Shown: positions 39,849 through 47,842, counted from the first letter of the stretch. The stretch: 49,952 nt of DNA from Omnitrophica WOR_2 bacterium RBG_13_41_10 (GCA_001805465.1 MHGH01000005.1:1-49952); one strand, 5' to 3'. The notes: generated by a model not told the origin, from the sequence alone. Translations and numbers: made by a program.

Positions 39849-41638
39849 AGGAAGCCGGGAGTAAATGGCAGAGAATTGGCGAGGCTAAAAGGGCCGGGGT
39901 TTTGGTACCTTTATTTTCGGTATATTCCCGCCAAAGCATAGGTATTGCTGATTTTAGTGACTTAAAATTAGTGGTAGATTGGAGTGAGCGTAGCGGTAAC
40001 TCCATTATACAACTTCTTCCTTTAAATGAAGTAGGCTCTTATTTTTGCCCTTACGATTCCTTAAGTTCTTTTGCCCTGGAACCTGCCTATATTTGCCTAG
40101 AAAATATCCCTCATCGCAACAAAGATGCTATTAAGTTTAAGATTAATAAAATAAAAGAAGCCTATCCTCTGGGCGGCCATGTAGATTACCGGATCAGAAA
40201 AGAAAAAATCAACCTCTTGCGACAGATATATGCCCAAGAGGAGGAATTTGTCCATCCTGACTTTAGGAACTTTAAGGAAAAAAATACTTACTGGCTGGAA
40301 GATTTCGCGCTTTTTAAGGTGATTAAGGAATATTTTAAGGGAAGGGCCTGGTATGAATGGGAGGATGGCTACAAAAGGCGCGATAAAACATTATTGGATA
40401 TTTTTAAAAAACAATATTCCAAAGAAATTGATTTTCAGGTCTGGGCGCAGTGGCATCTTTATCAACAACTAAAAGAGGTAAAGCAATATGCCGCCAAGAA
40501 AGGCGTATTGCTCAAAGGAGATTTACCGATTCTGGTTTCTCGCGATAGCGCGGATGTCTGGGCGCACCCGGATTTCTTTAAATTAGAATTTTCCGCCGGA
40601 GCGCCACCTGATATGTATTGCGCCAAGGGCCAGCGCTGGGGTATGCCTACTTATAATTGGGAGAAAATAGCTCAAGATGATTACAGGTATCTTAAGGAAA
40701 AACTGCATTATGCCCAGGAGTTTTATCATATCTTACGCATAGACCATGTAGTAGGATTATTTCGCATCTGGAGTATACCTTATCAGGAAACAGAAGAAAA
40801 CAGAGGCCTAAACGGATTTTTTGATCCTGCGGATGAAAAGGCCTGGGGTGAACACGGCAGAAAAATATTATCCGTGATGTTAGAAAACACGGATATGCTT
40901 TTGTGCGCCGAGGATTTAGGCATTATACCGAAGGCCTGCCCCCGGACCCTTAAGGAATTAGGTATTCCGGGAAATGACGTGCAGCGTTGGGTAAAAGACT
41001 GGGCAGTGAAGCATGATTTTCTGGAGCCTGACAAATACCGTGCCTTGACCGTGGCAATGTTATCCACACACGATACCACTAATTGGGCAGCCTGGTGGGA
41101 GCATGAGGCCGGCACAGTAGATGAAGCGCTTTTTATCAGCAAATGCCGGGATCGCGGCATAGATTATATTCATATCAAAGACCAGCTTTTTGATTTGAAT
41201 TTTCCCTGCCGCACCAGATTACGTTGGTTAAACAGCGTAAACTCCGTAGATAAACTAGTGGGAACTTTGGGAAAGAGAAAAGAAGAGGTCAGGGATTTTA
41301 TTGATATGTATGAGAATACCTATCAAGAAAAGGAAAAGCTTTGGAAACATCTGGGCTTCGTGGGGAAAATGCAGGAGAAGGCGGATGCAGAAATCGTCAG
41401 GGCGGCCTTAAAAATAACCTTGGATTCACAGGCCATATTCTGTATTCAGTTAATCATAGATTGGCTGATGTTATCCGATATCTTTAAAGGGGATCCTTAC
41501 GAATACAGGATTAATATCCCCGGCACCATCAGCCCTTATAACTGGTCGCTGACCATTCCTATTCCTCTTGAAGATTTGCTCAAACATAAAGTCACAGAAG
41601 ATATCCGCGCGTTGATAAAAGAGGCGGGTAGAATTTAG
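39845..41638 (+). CDS. malQ: 4-alpha-glucanotransferase (amylomaltase)
   Basis: 597 residues, GH77 family, somewhat longer than the 500-residue plant/Thermus type. Transfers alpha-1,4-glucan segments for glycogen or maltodextrin use. Seen: RAGVLVPLFSVYSRQSIGIADF at the start (17-38), DLPILVSRDSADVWAHP, the nucleophile aspartate in LRIDHVVGLFR, the acid/base glutamate in LCAEDLGIIP, and the third acid in STHDTTNWAAW. The ATG overlaps the prepilin peptidase stop by 4 bases. Confidence 0.93.
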   Translation: MKEAGSKWQRIGEAKRAGVLVPLFSVYSRQSIGIADFSDLKLVVDWSERSGNSIIQLLPLNEVGSYFCPYDSLSSFALEPAYICLENIPHRNKDAIKFKINKIKEAYPLGGHVDYRIRKEKINLLRQIYAQEEEFVHPDFRNFKEKNTYWLEDFALFKVIKEYFKGRAWYEWEDGYKRRDKTLLDIFKKQYSKEIDFQVWAQWHLYQQLKEVKQYAAKKGVLLKGDLPILVSRDSADVWAHPDFFKLEFSAGAPPDMYCAKGQRWGMPTYNWEKIAQDDYRYLKEKLHYAQEFYHILRIDHVVGLFRIWSIPYQETEENRGLNGFFDPADEKAWGEHGRKILSVMLENTDMLLCAEDLGIIPKACPRTLKELGIPGNDVQRWVKDWAVKHDFLEPDKYRALTVAMLSTHDTTNWAAWWEHEAGTVDEALFISKCRDRGIDYIHIKDQLFDLNFPCRTRLRWLNSVNSVDKLVGTLGKRKEEVRDFIDMYENTYQEKEKLWKHLGFVGKMQEKADAEIVRAALKITLDSQAIFCIQLIIDWLMLSDIFKGDPYEYRINIPGTISPYNWSLTIPIPLEDLLKHKVTEDIRALIKEAGRI

Positions 41639-41961
41639 AGATATTTTATGGTTTCGCTTTTCGCGTGCTGAAATTTTTTGCCGTGTACTTCGGTTTACGG
41701 CTCTCTCTCGGAGAGACCTTACACGGGAGCACAATCCTCCGTTCGCCGTAATCCCTCATACACTTTTGCCAAAAAATTTCTAATGCACGCTCTAAGCGAA
41801 ACGCATAAAATTTTAATTATAGCAATTGGCTAAAACCTCCATTCGCTCGTAAAATCGCCAGCTTCATTTTGTAAAAGAATAAAAATGAAGCTGTTATAAT
41901 CTAGGGTAGTACTCTTGGGAAAACGTCTCCATAACCCTATAGAGCGATGATTTAATTAGTA
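41639..41961. repeat. 169-bp multi-stem palindrome (41643-41811) in the gap after malQ
   Basis: Outer arms 41643-41680 and 41770-41811 are near-perfect complements: ATTTTATG-GTTTCGCTT with AAGCGAAAC-GC-ATAAAAT, GCGTGC (41663) with GCACGC (41785), and AAATTTTTTG (41671) with CAAAAAATTT (41770). Inside, CCGTGTA (41681) pairs with TACACGG (41720), or TTACGGC (41695) with GCCGTAA (41745). It begins 5 bases after the malQ stop. From 41812 to 41961 I see only AT-rich sequence. Confidence 0.75.
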
Positions 41962-41990
41962 TTGACAAGAGAGGAATTCTGTGATACATT
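41962..41990 (+). promoter_or_regulatory. Strong sigma70-type promoter for the NYN gene leader
   Basis: TTGACA (41962-41967), 17-base spacer, TACATT (41985-41990). The predicted start near 41997 is directly before two hairpins. Confidence 0.7.
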
Positions 41991-42002
41991 TTAATTGTCA
42001 TC

Positions 42003-42059
42003 CCGATAGAACCTAAAGTTTTATCGGCCCCGGGCTCCTGAGAGTTCGGGATTTTTTTT
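42003..42059 (+). terminator. Tandem hairpins ending in an intrinsic terminator, before the NYN gene
   Basis: Hairpin 1: 42003-42012 pairs with 42018-42027 (10 bp, one G-U, loop CTAAA). Hairpin 2: 42029-42037 pairs with 42042-42050 (9 bp, two G-U, loop CTGA), followed by eight T (42052-42059). An alternative outer pairing of ATCCCGA (41999) with TCGGGAT would disrupt both. The transcript would be about 60 bases unless read through to 42075: either a regulated leader or a small RNA. Confidence 0.65.
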
Positions 42060-42074
42060 AGAGATCAATAAGTT

Positions 42075-42686
42075 ATGAAGAAAGTTATAGCCTTAGTTGA
42101 CGGATTCAACATCTACCACTCATTAGATGAAAATCAATCTTTTCGTAAATATAAATGGCTAAATCTTAGAAGATTAACAGAACTTTTTATTGGGAAAGAT
42201 GAAGAATTAGGAGATGTTCTTTATTTTTCCGCATATGCTTTTTGGGAGCCAGATAAAGTTGCGAGACATAAGATCTATATAAATGCTCTAATGACAGCAA
42301 ATGTAACACCTATTCTTTCAGAATTTAAACAGAAAGATAGAAAATGCAAAGAGTGTGGCAAAGTATATAAGAGTTATGAAGAAAAACAAACTGATGTGCA
42401 AATAGCAATAAATTTATTTAAAGTAGCAATTGATGGTATATATGAAAAGGCAGTAGTTATTTCAGGAGATAGCGATTTAATTCCGGCGCTACGAGCAGTA
42501 AAAGCAAAATTCCCCTTAAAGAAGATACATCTCTTATTCCCGCCGAACAGAGCAGGCGAGTCATTAAAGAGAGTCGCCGATTCGTATTCCAGGATCAGAG
42601 AAAAACATTTAGCAGGCGCTCAATTCCCCGATGTTATTGATTTAGGAAACAACCAGACTTTAACTAAACCTTCTGAGTGGAAATAG
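42075..42686 (+). CDS. NYN domain protein, putative ribonuclease
   Basis: 203 residues. NYN (PIN-like) nuclease fold: first acidic residue in ALVDGFNIYHS (D9), KQTDVQIAINLF about 109-120, and SGDSDLIPALRAVK about 134-147. A CKECGK pair in the middle may bind zinc with nearby residues. Such proteins often cut RNA; the target is unknown. It stands alone behind a strong promoter and a terminator-like leader, and is AT-rich. No signal peptide or membrane segment. Confidence 0.83.
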   Translation: MKKVIALVDGFNIYHSLDENQSFRKYKWLNLRRLTELFIGKDEELGDVLYFSAYAFWEPDKVARHKIYINALMTANVTPILSEFKQKDRKCKECGKVYKSYEEKQTDVQIAINLFKVAIDGIYEKAVVISGDSDLIPALRAVKAKFPLKKIHLLFPPNRAGESLKRVADSYSRIREKHLAGAQFPDVIDLGNNQTLTKPSEWK

Positions 42687-42799
42687 CCTGTGTCCAAAAC
42701 GCGTCCATTCAATTTCATAACTATTTCTTAAATCCGCGCTATAAAAATCCCTGTTAGATTTCCTCATTTCTTACGTCTATTAACGCCTTAAATCCATTA

Positions 42800-42825
42800 C
42801 CATTTTGAAATGGAAGTGGTATAAT
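42800..42825 (+). promoter_or_regulatory. Extended -10 promoter with adjacent palindrome
   Basis: TGGTATAAT (42817-42825) is an extended -10 box before the thioesterase gene. A palindrome CCATTT-TG-AAATGG (42800-42813) lies just upstream where a regulator could act. No convincing -35 box. Confidence 0.4.
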
Positions 42826-42855
42826 TGGAAAAGCAATAGTTAACAAAAGGAAAAT

Positions 42856-43272
42856 ATGGGTAATATTAAATTGGAGGATGATAAGAATTGTTTTGTTTGT
42901 GGCGATAAGAACAGCTACGGACTCCGGCTTAGGTTTACAATTGATAAAGATAATACAATGCATACAGAGTTTATGCCCCAAAAACATCATCAGGGTTTTA
43001 AGGATATTGTGCATGGTGGTTTAATCGGACTTATCTTAGATGAAATTATGGTTAATCTGGCATGGAAAATGGGGAAGAACGTTGTTACTGCTGAGTTTAA
43101 TGTTAGGCTAAAGAGAATAGCTAAAGTTCAAGAGAAACTTTTATTTAGAGGATGGATAGATAGAGAAGACAACAAGATAATCTATACTAAAGCTGAAGCA
43201 AAAAATGAGCATGGAACAATTATTGCTCTTGCAAATGCAAAGTGTTTCAAAGTAAAGGAGCAATTTAAGTAA
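42856..43272 (+). CDS. PaaI-type hotdog-fold thioesterase
   Basis: 138 residues. Starts with a CFVCGDKNSYGL segment typical of a subgroup that begins CFVCG, followed by KHHQGFKDIVHGGLIGLILDE (about 39-58), where HGG and the aspartate/glutamate pair shape the active site. It should hydrolyse an acyl-CoA-type thioester; the substrate is unknown. Isolated gene with an extended -10 promoter. The downstream gap is very G-rich (43280-43325). Confidence 0.8.
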   Translation: MGNIKLEDDKNCFVCGDKNSYGLRLRFTIDKDNTMHTEFMPQKHHQGFKDIVHGGLIGLILDEIMVNLAWKMGKNVVTAEFNVRLKRIAKVQEKLLFRGWIDREDNKIIYTKAEAKNEHGTIIALANAKCFKVKEQFK

Positions 43273-43328
43273 TTATTGTAGCGGGTGGGGAGGAATAGGT
43301 TCAAGCGGGGCGGAGGTAAGGAGGAAGG

Positions 43329-43571
43329 ATGGAGAAGAAGCTAAATAAAGATTACGTCTGCATATACCGAACACCATCTCATGACCAACTGGCTATTATA
43401 AAATCTTTATTAGATTCCAATGAAATTCCTTACTTTATTGAAAACGAACACTTTGCTTCTTTAATCGGCGTATCAGATGGGGCTGTGAATTTTGGCATTA
43501 TGATTAAAACAAGCTATTCAGAAGAAGCAAAAGAATTATTAAATGAGATTATACAACCAAAAGATAAGTAA
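43329..43571 (+). CDS. DUF2007-type small protein
   Basis: 80 residues. Looks like the DUF2007 putative signal-transducing domain: VCIYRTPSHDQLAIIKSLLD, SNEIPYFIENEH, and a C-terminal SYSEEAKELLNEI helix. These small ferredoxin-like proteins have no firmly known role. Ribosome binding site aaggagga before the ATG. It ends 13 bases before the next palindromic repeat. Confidence 0.65.
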   Translation: MEKKLNKDYVCIYRTPSHDQLAIIKSLLDSNEIPYFIENEHFASLIGVSDGAVNFGIMIKTSYSEEAKELLNEIIQPKDK

Positions 43572-43584
43572 GATAGAGAATAAT

Positions 43585-43659
43585 GGGGTCAGAATTATTT
43601 TCTGCCCTAGTAAATAATTCCGACCCCGTTTTTACTATTTTTACTAAACAGCGATAAAA
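43585..43659. repeat. GGGGTC palindromic repeat, copy 2, plus CTAAACAGCGATAAAA tail
   Basis: GGGGTCAGAATTATTT (43585-43600) pairs with AAATAATTCCGACCCC (43612-43627), one mismatch. The tail CTAAACAGCGATAAAA is at 43644-43659. The same stem sequence and the same tail recur at 45154-45238. Another member is at 13754. Followed by the ribosome binding site of the next gene. Confidence 0.75.
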
Positions 43660-43674
43660 AAGGAGGTAGTAAGA

Positions 43675-44205
43675 ATGAAAAAAATAACTGTATACAGCTT
43701 AGTAGTGGGATTATTGTTGTTTCCTGTAGCTGTGGCATTAGCCCAAGGTAAAGGAACAGGAGCTAGGACAAGCGGGTTTCATCAACAACAGAGACAAGAA
43801 AGGCAAGCCTTTCAGAAACAGGAAGGGCAAGAACGCAAAGATTTACGTGAGAGCTTACAAGGGAAAACTTCCGAGGAAAAGCAGGCAGCGATCAAAGAAT
43901 TTCATGCAGAACAATCTCAAGAAAGAAAGGCGTTCAATCAACAACAACATCAAGAAAACATGAATTTTCTAAAACAAAGATTAGCTAATAATCCAAAACT
44001 CACCGATGCCCAGAAGGAAGAACTCAGTAATTTATTTGAGAATCAATACAAGAAGAATGTTTCTTTTCGCAACACCCAGCACAGTGAAAATGTGGCTTTT
44101 TTTGAGCAGGTAGCCAATAATCCCAATATGACTCAGGAGCAAAGGAAAAAGGCCATTAGAGCACATTTTCAGGAGCAGAAAACAGAGAATAAGGAGAAAA
44201 GATGA
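43675..44205 (+). CDS. Secreted Gln/Glu/Arg-rich helical protein, unknown function
   Basis: 176 residues; no named family recognised with confidence. A signal peptide of about 23 residues ends at VALAQG. The mature part is charged and helical with repeated QERQAF / QERKDL / QERKAF motifs spaced about 14-40 residues apart and asparagine-rich turns (LANNPKLTDAQKEEL, VANNPNMTQEQRK). The composition recalls periplasmic Spy/CpxP-like chaperones, but no LTxxQ repeat is clear. Good ribosome binding site aaggaggt. The stop overlaps the next secreted protein's ATG by 4 bases, so the two are a pair. Confidence 0.65.
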   Translation: MKKITVYSLVVGLLLFPVAVALAQGKGTGARTSGFHQQQRQERQAFQKQEGQERKDLRESLQGKTSEEKQAAIKEFHAEQSQERKAFNQQQHQENMNFLKQRLANNPKLTDAQKEELSNLFENQYKKNVSFRNTQHSENVAFFEQVANNPNMTQEQRKKAIRAHFQEQKTENKEKR

Positions 44206-44582
44206 AAAAGAAAACATCAGTAGTTTTACTAGTAGCAATAACCTTAAGTTTTTACGGCTTTGCTTTTGCGGAAACTGAAAAAGAAAAAGCTGCAAAGGAA
44301 TTTCAGGAATTAAAAGCTGATTTTGAAACTGAAATATCCTATCCTCCTTACTCAGACTATACCTTTACTAACAAATATTGGAACTCGGAATCCGGTCAAA
44401 AAATTATTGCTATGGGCAAAAGAGCCTTGCCGTTTATCATGGAAGAAATAAAAAACGGGAAATCTTGGTTTGTTGTTGCGGCAGAGAGGATTACCGGTAT
44501 TAAAATGAGGGGCCCGGAAGCAGATGACCTAACCGAACAATGGTTAGATTGGTGGGAAGAAAATAAGGAACAGTTTAAATAA
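44202..44582 (+). CDS. Secreted small protein, unknown function
   Basis: 126 residues. Signal peptide about 1-24 (VVLLVAITLSFYGFAFA then ETEK). The mature part has a segment GKRALPFIMEEIKNGKSWFVVAAERITG, split over residues 67-94, that resembles one HEAT-like pair, and ends in WLDWWEENKEQFK. No catalytic motif visible. Coupled to the upstream secreted protein by a 4-base overlap and followed by a membrane protein after 9 bases, so a three-gene envelope operon is likely. Confidence 0.62.
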   Translation: MKKKTSVVLLVAITLSFYGFAFAETEKEKAAKEFQELKADFETEISYPPYSDYTFTNKYWNSESGQKIIAMGKRALPFIMEEIKNGKSWFVVAAERITGIKMRGPEADDLTEQWLDWWEENKEQFK

Positions 44583-44591
44583 GGAGGCAGA

Positions 44592-45140
44592 ATGGATAAA
44601 GAAAGATCAATGGGAGTAACGGTATTTGGATGGTTATTTATTATTGGTGGCATATTGGGTATTTTGGGAAAGATATCCGCAGCTATGCGAGCTAGCGCAA
44701 TGCTAGATGTGAAATATATTTTAGCTTTTGTAATCTCAGCATTGTGCTTAACCTGCGGAATATATCTATTGAAATTAAGGCCCTGGGCAAAACAATTAGC
44801 GATTGTTTTAGCCGGTATCAATACTATTTACGCTTTAATTATTTTTAACGGCCTTGCTAAAACAGATTATAGCAAGATGATGGATTATGCCTCCAAAAAA
44901 CAGGAGCAAATGGTTCAGGAGCAATATAAACCTGAATATCAGAAAAAAGCTTTAGAAGCAATTGAAAGGCAGAAACAGATTACTGAAAAAGCTATGCCTA
45001 TACTTTTTGCAATCGTTACCGGAATTACTATTGGGTGGAATATAATTATAATCTTTTTTTTCACCCGCCCCAAAGTGAAGGAGCAGTTTACTGGAGCGGA
45101 ATCCCCGCAGCGAAGCGGAGGGGATCAAGGAGCAGTTTGA
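44592..45140 (+). CDS. Membrane protein with about four helices, unknown function
   Basis: 182 residues. Hydrophobic segments at about 9-29, 42-62, 66-86 and 136-157; between the last two lies a charged helical loop (YASKKQEQMVQEQYKPEYQKK). The last 13 residues (ESPQRSGGDQGAV) are encoded by a GC-rich inverted repeat (TCCCCGC ... GCGGAGGGGA, near 45100-45123), so the end of the frame may have been reshaped by a repeat. Ribosome binding site aaggaggc. Third gene of the envelope set. Confidence 0.6.
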   Translation: MDKERSMGVTVFGWLFIIGGILGILGKISAAMRASAMLDVKYILAFVISALCLTCGIYLLKLRPWAKQLAIVLAGINTIYALIIFNGLAKTDYSKMMDYASKKQEQMVQEQYKPEYQKKALEAIERQKQITEKAMPILFAIVTGITIGWNIIIIFFFTRPKVKEQFTGAESPQRSGGDQGAV

Positions 45141-45153
45141 ATAAGGTAATAAA

Positions 45154-45238
45154 GGGGTCAGATTTATTTTCTGCCCTAATAAATAATTCCGACCCCGTTT
45201 TTCTTAAACTCGACAGGGTCCGCTAAACAGCGATAAAA
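45154..45238. repeat. GGGGTC palindromic repeat, copy 3, plus CTAAACAGCGATAAAA tail
   Basis: Arms 45154-45169 and 45181-45196 pair with two mismatches; the segment CTGCCCTAATAAATAATTCC matches copy 2 with a single change. The tail CTAAACAGCGATAAAA is at 45223-45238, directly before the ATG at 45240, so the repeat supplies the upstream region of that gene. Confidence 0.75.
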
Positions 45239-45239
45239 T

Positions 45240-45890
45240 ATGCTTTACTTATATTTAGATGAAAGCGGAGATTTAGGTTTTGATTTTATAACCAAAAAGC
45301 CATCAAAATTCTTTACTATAACAGTTCTTTTAATTAAAGGGCAAAGTAATAACCGGATATTAATAAATGCTATTAAACATACCTTAAAGCGTAAATTAAG
45401 AAAGAAGAAGCTTTTTAAGAAATCTTCTTGCGAATTAAAAGGAAGTAAAGTTTCTTTTGAGGTAAAGAAATATTTTTATGGGCAAGTAGAAAAGCTGGAT
45501 TTTAAGTTATATGCCCTTACTTTGAATAAAAAAAGACTATATAAAGACTTGATGAAAGCAAAAGAAAGAATTTATAATTACATAGCAAGGTTAGTTTTAG
45601 ATCAGATAAACTTTGACGATGCGCAAGCAAGAGTTATTTTGATATTAGATAAAAGTAAAGGTAAGCCAGAAATCGCCGATTTTAATTCCTATATTTTTAG
45701 TCAAATTAAAGCTAAGATCAATCCAAGAATACCTTTAGACATTTATCATGGTTTGTCGCATGAAAATTTAGGGTTGCAAGCAGTTGATGTGTTCGCGTGG
45801 GGAATATTTAGGAAGTATGAAAAACGGGATTTAGAGTGGTTTAATGTGTTTAAGGGCAAAATTACTTATGACGATGTTTATCTCCCCTAA
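45240..45890 (+). CDS. DUF3800 family protein
   Basis: 216 residues. Family marks: N-terminal YLYLDESGDLGFD with the DESGD acidic motif (about 7-11), a central VILILDKSKGK, and the C-terminal GLQAVDVFAWGIFRKYE. DUF3800 is thought to have an RNase H-like fold, often found in mobile or defence regions; function unknown. It begins right after the repeat tail, with no ribosome binding site apart from AT-rich sequence. It is lysine-rich and AT-rich compared with the housekeeping genes. Confidence 0.8.
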   Translation: MLYLYLDESGDLGFDFITKKPSKFFTITVLLIKGQSNNRILINAIKHTLKRKLRKKKLFKKSSCELKGSKVSFEVKKYFYGQVEKLDFKLYALTLNKKRLYKDLMKAKERIYNYIARLVLDQINFDDAQARVILILDKSKGKPEIADFNSYIFSQIKAKINPRIPLDIYHGLSHENLGLQAVDVFAWGIFRKYEKRDLEWFNVFKGKITYDDVYLP

Positions 45891-45904
45891 AATAAAAACG
45901 AGCG

Positions 45905-45990
45905 TGCCCTACAGGTTTTTAACGTTTAGGCTCTTGCCCACCATACGGAGGGGAACACCTAAAACAACCCATAGCGGTCTTACCGCTCAA
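45905..45990. repeat. Structured intergenic sequence after DUF3800
   Basis: GC-richer than its surroundings. It contains a perfect AGCGGT-CTT-ACCGCT hairpin (about 45972-45986) and a looser GTTTTTA/CTAAAAC pairing. It resembles in position the palindromes after the peptidase and malQ genes, all directly after a stop codon, but is not the same sequence. Confidence 0.4.
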
Positions 45991-46041
45991 CAATAAGTAT
46001 ATTCGGTAAAGTGTATTTTGTCAAGAAATTTATTCTAAAGA

Positions 46042-47121
46042 ATGAAAAGGATTCTTTTATTTATTTTTTTACTTTCTTTCTTAAGCCTTACCTCAAAGAC
46101 TATAGCACAGGACCTATTGCAAGATGAGATGACAGGAGAAAGCAGTCCATTTGGAGTGTTGGAGTTTCTGCCTTGGGACCATAGTTGGAATAACTATAAA
46201 TATCCGGATGAGAATTCTCTCAAGAAGGCTGTGGCATTAATGCAGCAGGCGAATATCAAATGGGTAAGGATGGATTTTTTGTGGGAGGATATTGAACCGG
46301 AGAAAGGAAGCCGTAATTTCAAAAAGTATGATTATATAGTTGATTTATTAGCCAAAAATAATATCAACATCTTGGGTTTATTAAGCTATAGTGTATCTTG
46401 GGCTGGGCCAGCCTGGAATTCTCCTGCCTATGACGATAAATCCTTCGTTAATTATGTATCCTACGTTATCAGTCGTTATAAAGATAGAGTAAAATACTGG
46501 GAGATTTGGAATGAGCCGGATGATGAGCAGTATTGGACGCCTCAGGATGGTATGGTACGCTACACCCAACTGTTAAAAGAGGTGTATATCAAAGCCAAAG
46601 AGATTGATCCTGATTGCAAAGTATTAAACGGAGGTTTATCTAAGGCCATAACTCTATCCTTGAAGAAAATATATAAGAATGGTGGAAGGGAATATTTTGA
46701 TATCTTAGCCATTCATCCCTTTGTAAATCCCCTAAATGAAGGAGATGTGGCTAGAGTAAAAGGGTTGTATCTCGGTTGCAAAAAGATTATGAGGGAGAAT
46801 ACGGATGACAAGAAGATATGGTTTACAGAATTAGGCGCTCCCGGCGTAGGGTCTCCTTCGCAAATAAACGCTTGGTGGGTGGGCATGAGCCCTACTGAAG
46901 AACAACAGGCGGCATGGGTCAAAAGAATTTACACCCAGATACTCATTGAATTACCGGATTGCGATAAGATATTCTGGGCTTTTTTCAGAGATTGCAAGAA
47001 TCACTGGGGTAACGGAATTGATTATTTTGGGCTGGTGCGATGGGATTTTTCCAAAAAACCATCTTTTAATGCCTATAAAGAATCTGCGCAGCAATGGAAT
47101 GTAAGAAATATAAAGGATTAA
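46042..47121 (+). CDS. Secreted clan GH-A glycoside hydrolase (GH39/GH5-like)
   Basis: 359 residues. Signal peptide about 1-22 (ILLFIFLLSFLSLTSKTIAQ). A TIM-barrel glycosidase: WVRMDFLWEDIEPEKG (75-90), the acid/base E158 in YWEIWNEPDD, and the likely nucleophile E263 in IWFTELGAPG. It would cleave a beta-linked polysaccharide or oligosaccharide in the periplasm or outside; the linkage is not decidable. Similar proteins act as xylosidases or arabinofuranosidase-like enzymes. The TtcA-like gene begins one base after its stop. Confidence 0.85.
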   Translation: MKRILLFIFLLSFLSLTSKTIAQDLLQDEMTGESSPFGVLEFLPWDHSWNNYKYPDENSLKKAVALMQQANIKWVRMDFLWEDIEPEKGSRNFKKYDYIVDLLAKNNINILGLLSYSVSWAGPAWNSPAYDDKSFVNYVSYVISRYKDRVKYWEIWNEPDDEQYWTPQDGMVRYTQLLKEVYIKAKEIDPDCKVLNGGLSKAITLSLKKIYKNGGREYFDILAIHPFVNPLNEGDVARVKGLYLGCKKIMRENTDDKKIWFTELGAPGVGSPSQINAWWVGMSPTEEQQAAWVKRIYTQILIELPDCDKIFWAFFRDCKNHWGNGIDYFGLVRWDFSKKPSFNAYKESAQQWNVRNIKD

Positions 47122-47122
47122 G

Positions 47123-47842
47123 ATGCCAGTTATGGAAGGCGTAGAGTTTTATATTTCCAAGCGCGTAGGAAGAGCGATTATGGACTACGGGATGCTTGCC
47201 GACGGAGATAAGATTGCGGTAGCGGTGTCCGGCGGTAAAGACAGCCTGACCTTGCTTAGGGTATTGAAAGATCGCCAGAAATTCGTTCCGATAAAATATG
47301 AGATTTTGGCAGTACATATTGATTTGGGTTATCCGCGTTCCTGCGCTAAGAAGCTAGAGGCTTATTTTAAAAATTTAGGGGTAAAATACCATATTGAGAA
47401 GGTGGATGTATTAAAAGAAACTAAACCCAGCGATATTAATTGTTTTTGGTGTTCTTGGAATAGAAGAAAAGCTCTCTTTGAAACAGCTTATCGCTACGGT
47501 TGCACCAAAGTTGCCCTTGGCCATCACAAAGATGATATTGTAGAGACAGTCCTTCTGAATATGTTTTTTCAGGGAGAGATTTCTGCGATGAAGCCGGAGC
47601 AGGAATTGTTTAAAGGCAAAATTGTGATTATCCGGCCTTTGGCTTATGTGGAAGAAAACTTGATCCGTAAGTTCGTCAAGGTAGAGAAATTTCCTCTATA
47701 TGACTGTATCTGTCCTAATATCTTTGTTTCTAACCGCACAAAAGTCGGGAAAATGATTAAAGAGTTGGAAAAAGTTTGCCCGGAGGTAAAAACCAATATT
47801 TTTAGAAGCCTAAAGCGCATCAAAAAAGATTATTTGCTTTAA
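47123..47842 (+). CDS. TtcA-like tRNA thiolation / PP-loop ATPase
   Basis: 239 residues. PP-loop VSGGKDSL at 35-42; cysteine pair CFWC (107-110) for an Fe-S cluster, with a further cysteine pair in YDCICP; GHHKDDIVETVLLNMFFQG is typical of TtcA, which makes 2-thiocytidine at tRNA position 32. Slightly shorter than the E. coli protein (311). TtuA-like or other 4Fe-4S thiolases are alternatives. One base after the glycosidase stop, yet the function is unrelated. Confidence 0.85.
   Translation: MPVMEGVEFYISKRVGRAIMDYGMLADGDKIAVAVSGGKDSLTLLRVLKDRQKFVPIKYEILAVHIDLGYPRSCAKKLEAYFKNLGVKYHIEKVDVLKETKPSDINCFWCSWNRRKALFETAYRYGCTKVALGHHKDDIVETVLLNMFFQGEISAMKPEQELFKGKIVIIRPLAYVEENLIRKFVKVEKFPLYDCICPNIFVSNRTKVGKMIKELEKVCPEVKTNIFRSLKRIKKDYLL

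Noticed and set aside
41643..41811. Palindrome as an integron attC site
   Set aside because: I see no GTTRRRY / RYYYAAC core pair at the ends, and no integrase gene is in the window.
43273..43328. G-rich gap as a G-quadruplex
   Set aside because: Runs of G are mostly two bases and unevenly spaced; it is more simply a purine-rich region with a ribosome binding site.
45035..45226. 63-residue open frame at the end of the membrane protein gene
   Set aside because: It overlaps the membrane gene in another frame and runs through the palindromic repeat; composition and position fit a shadow frame.
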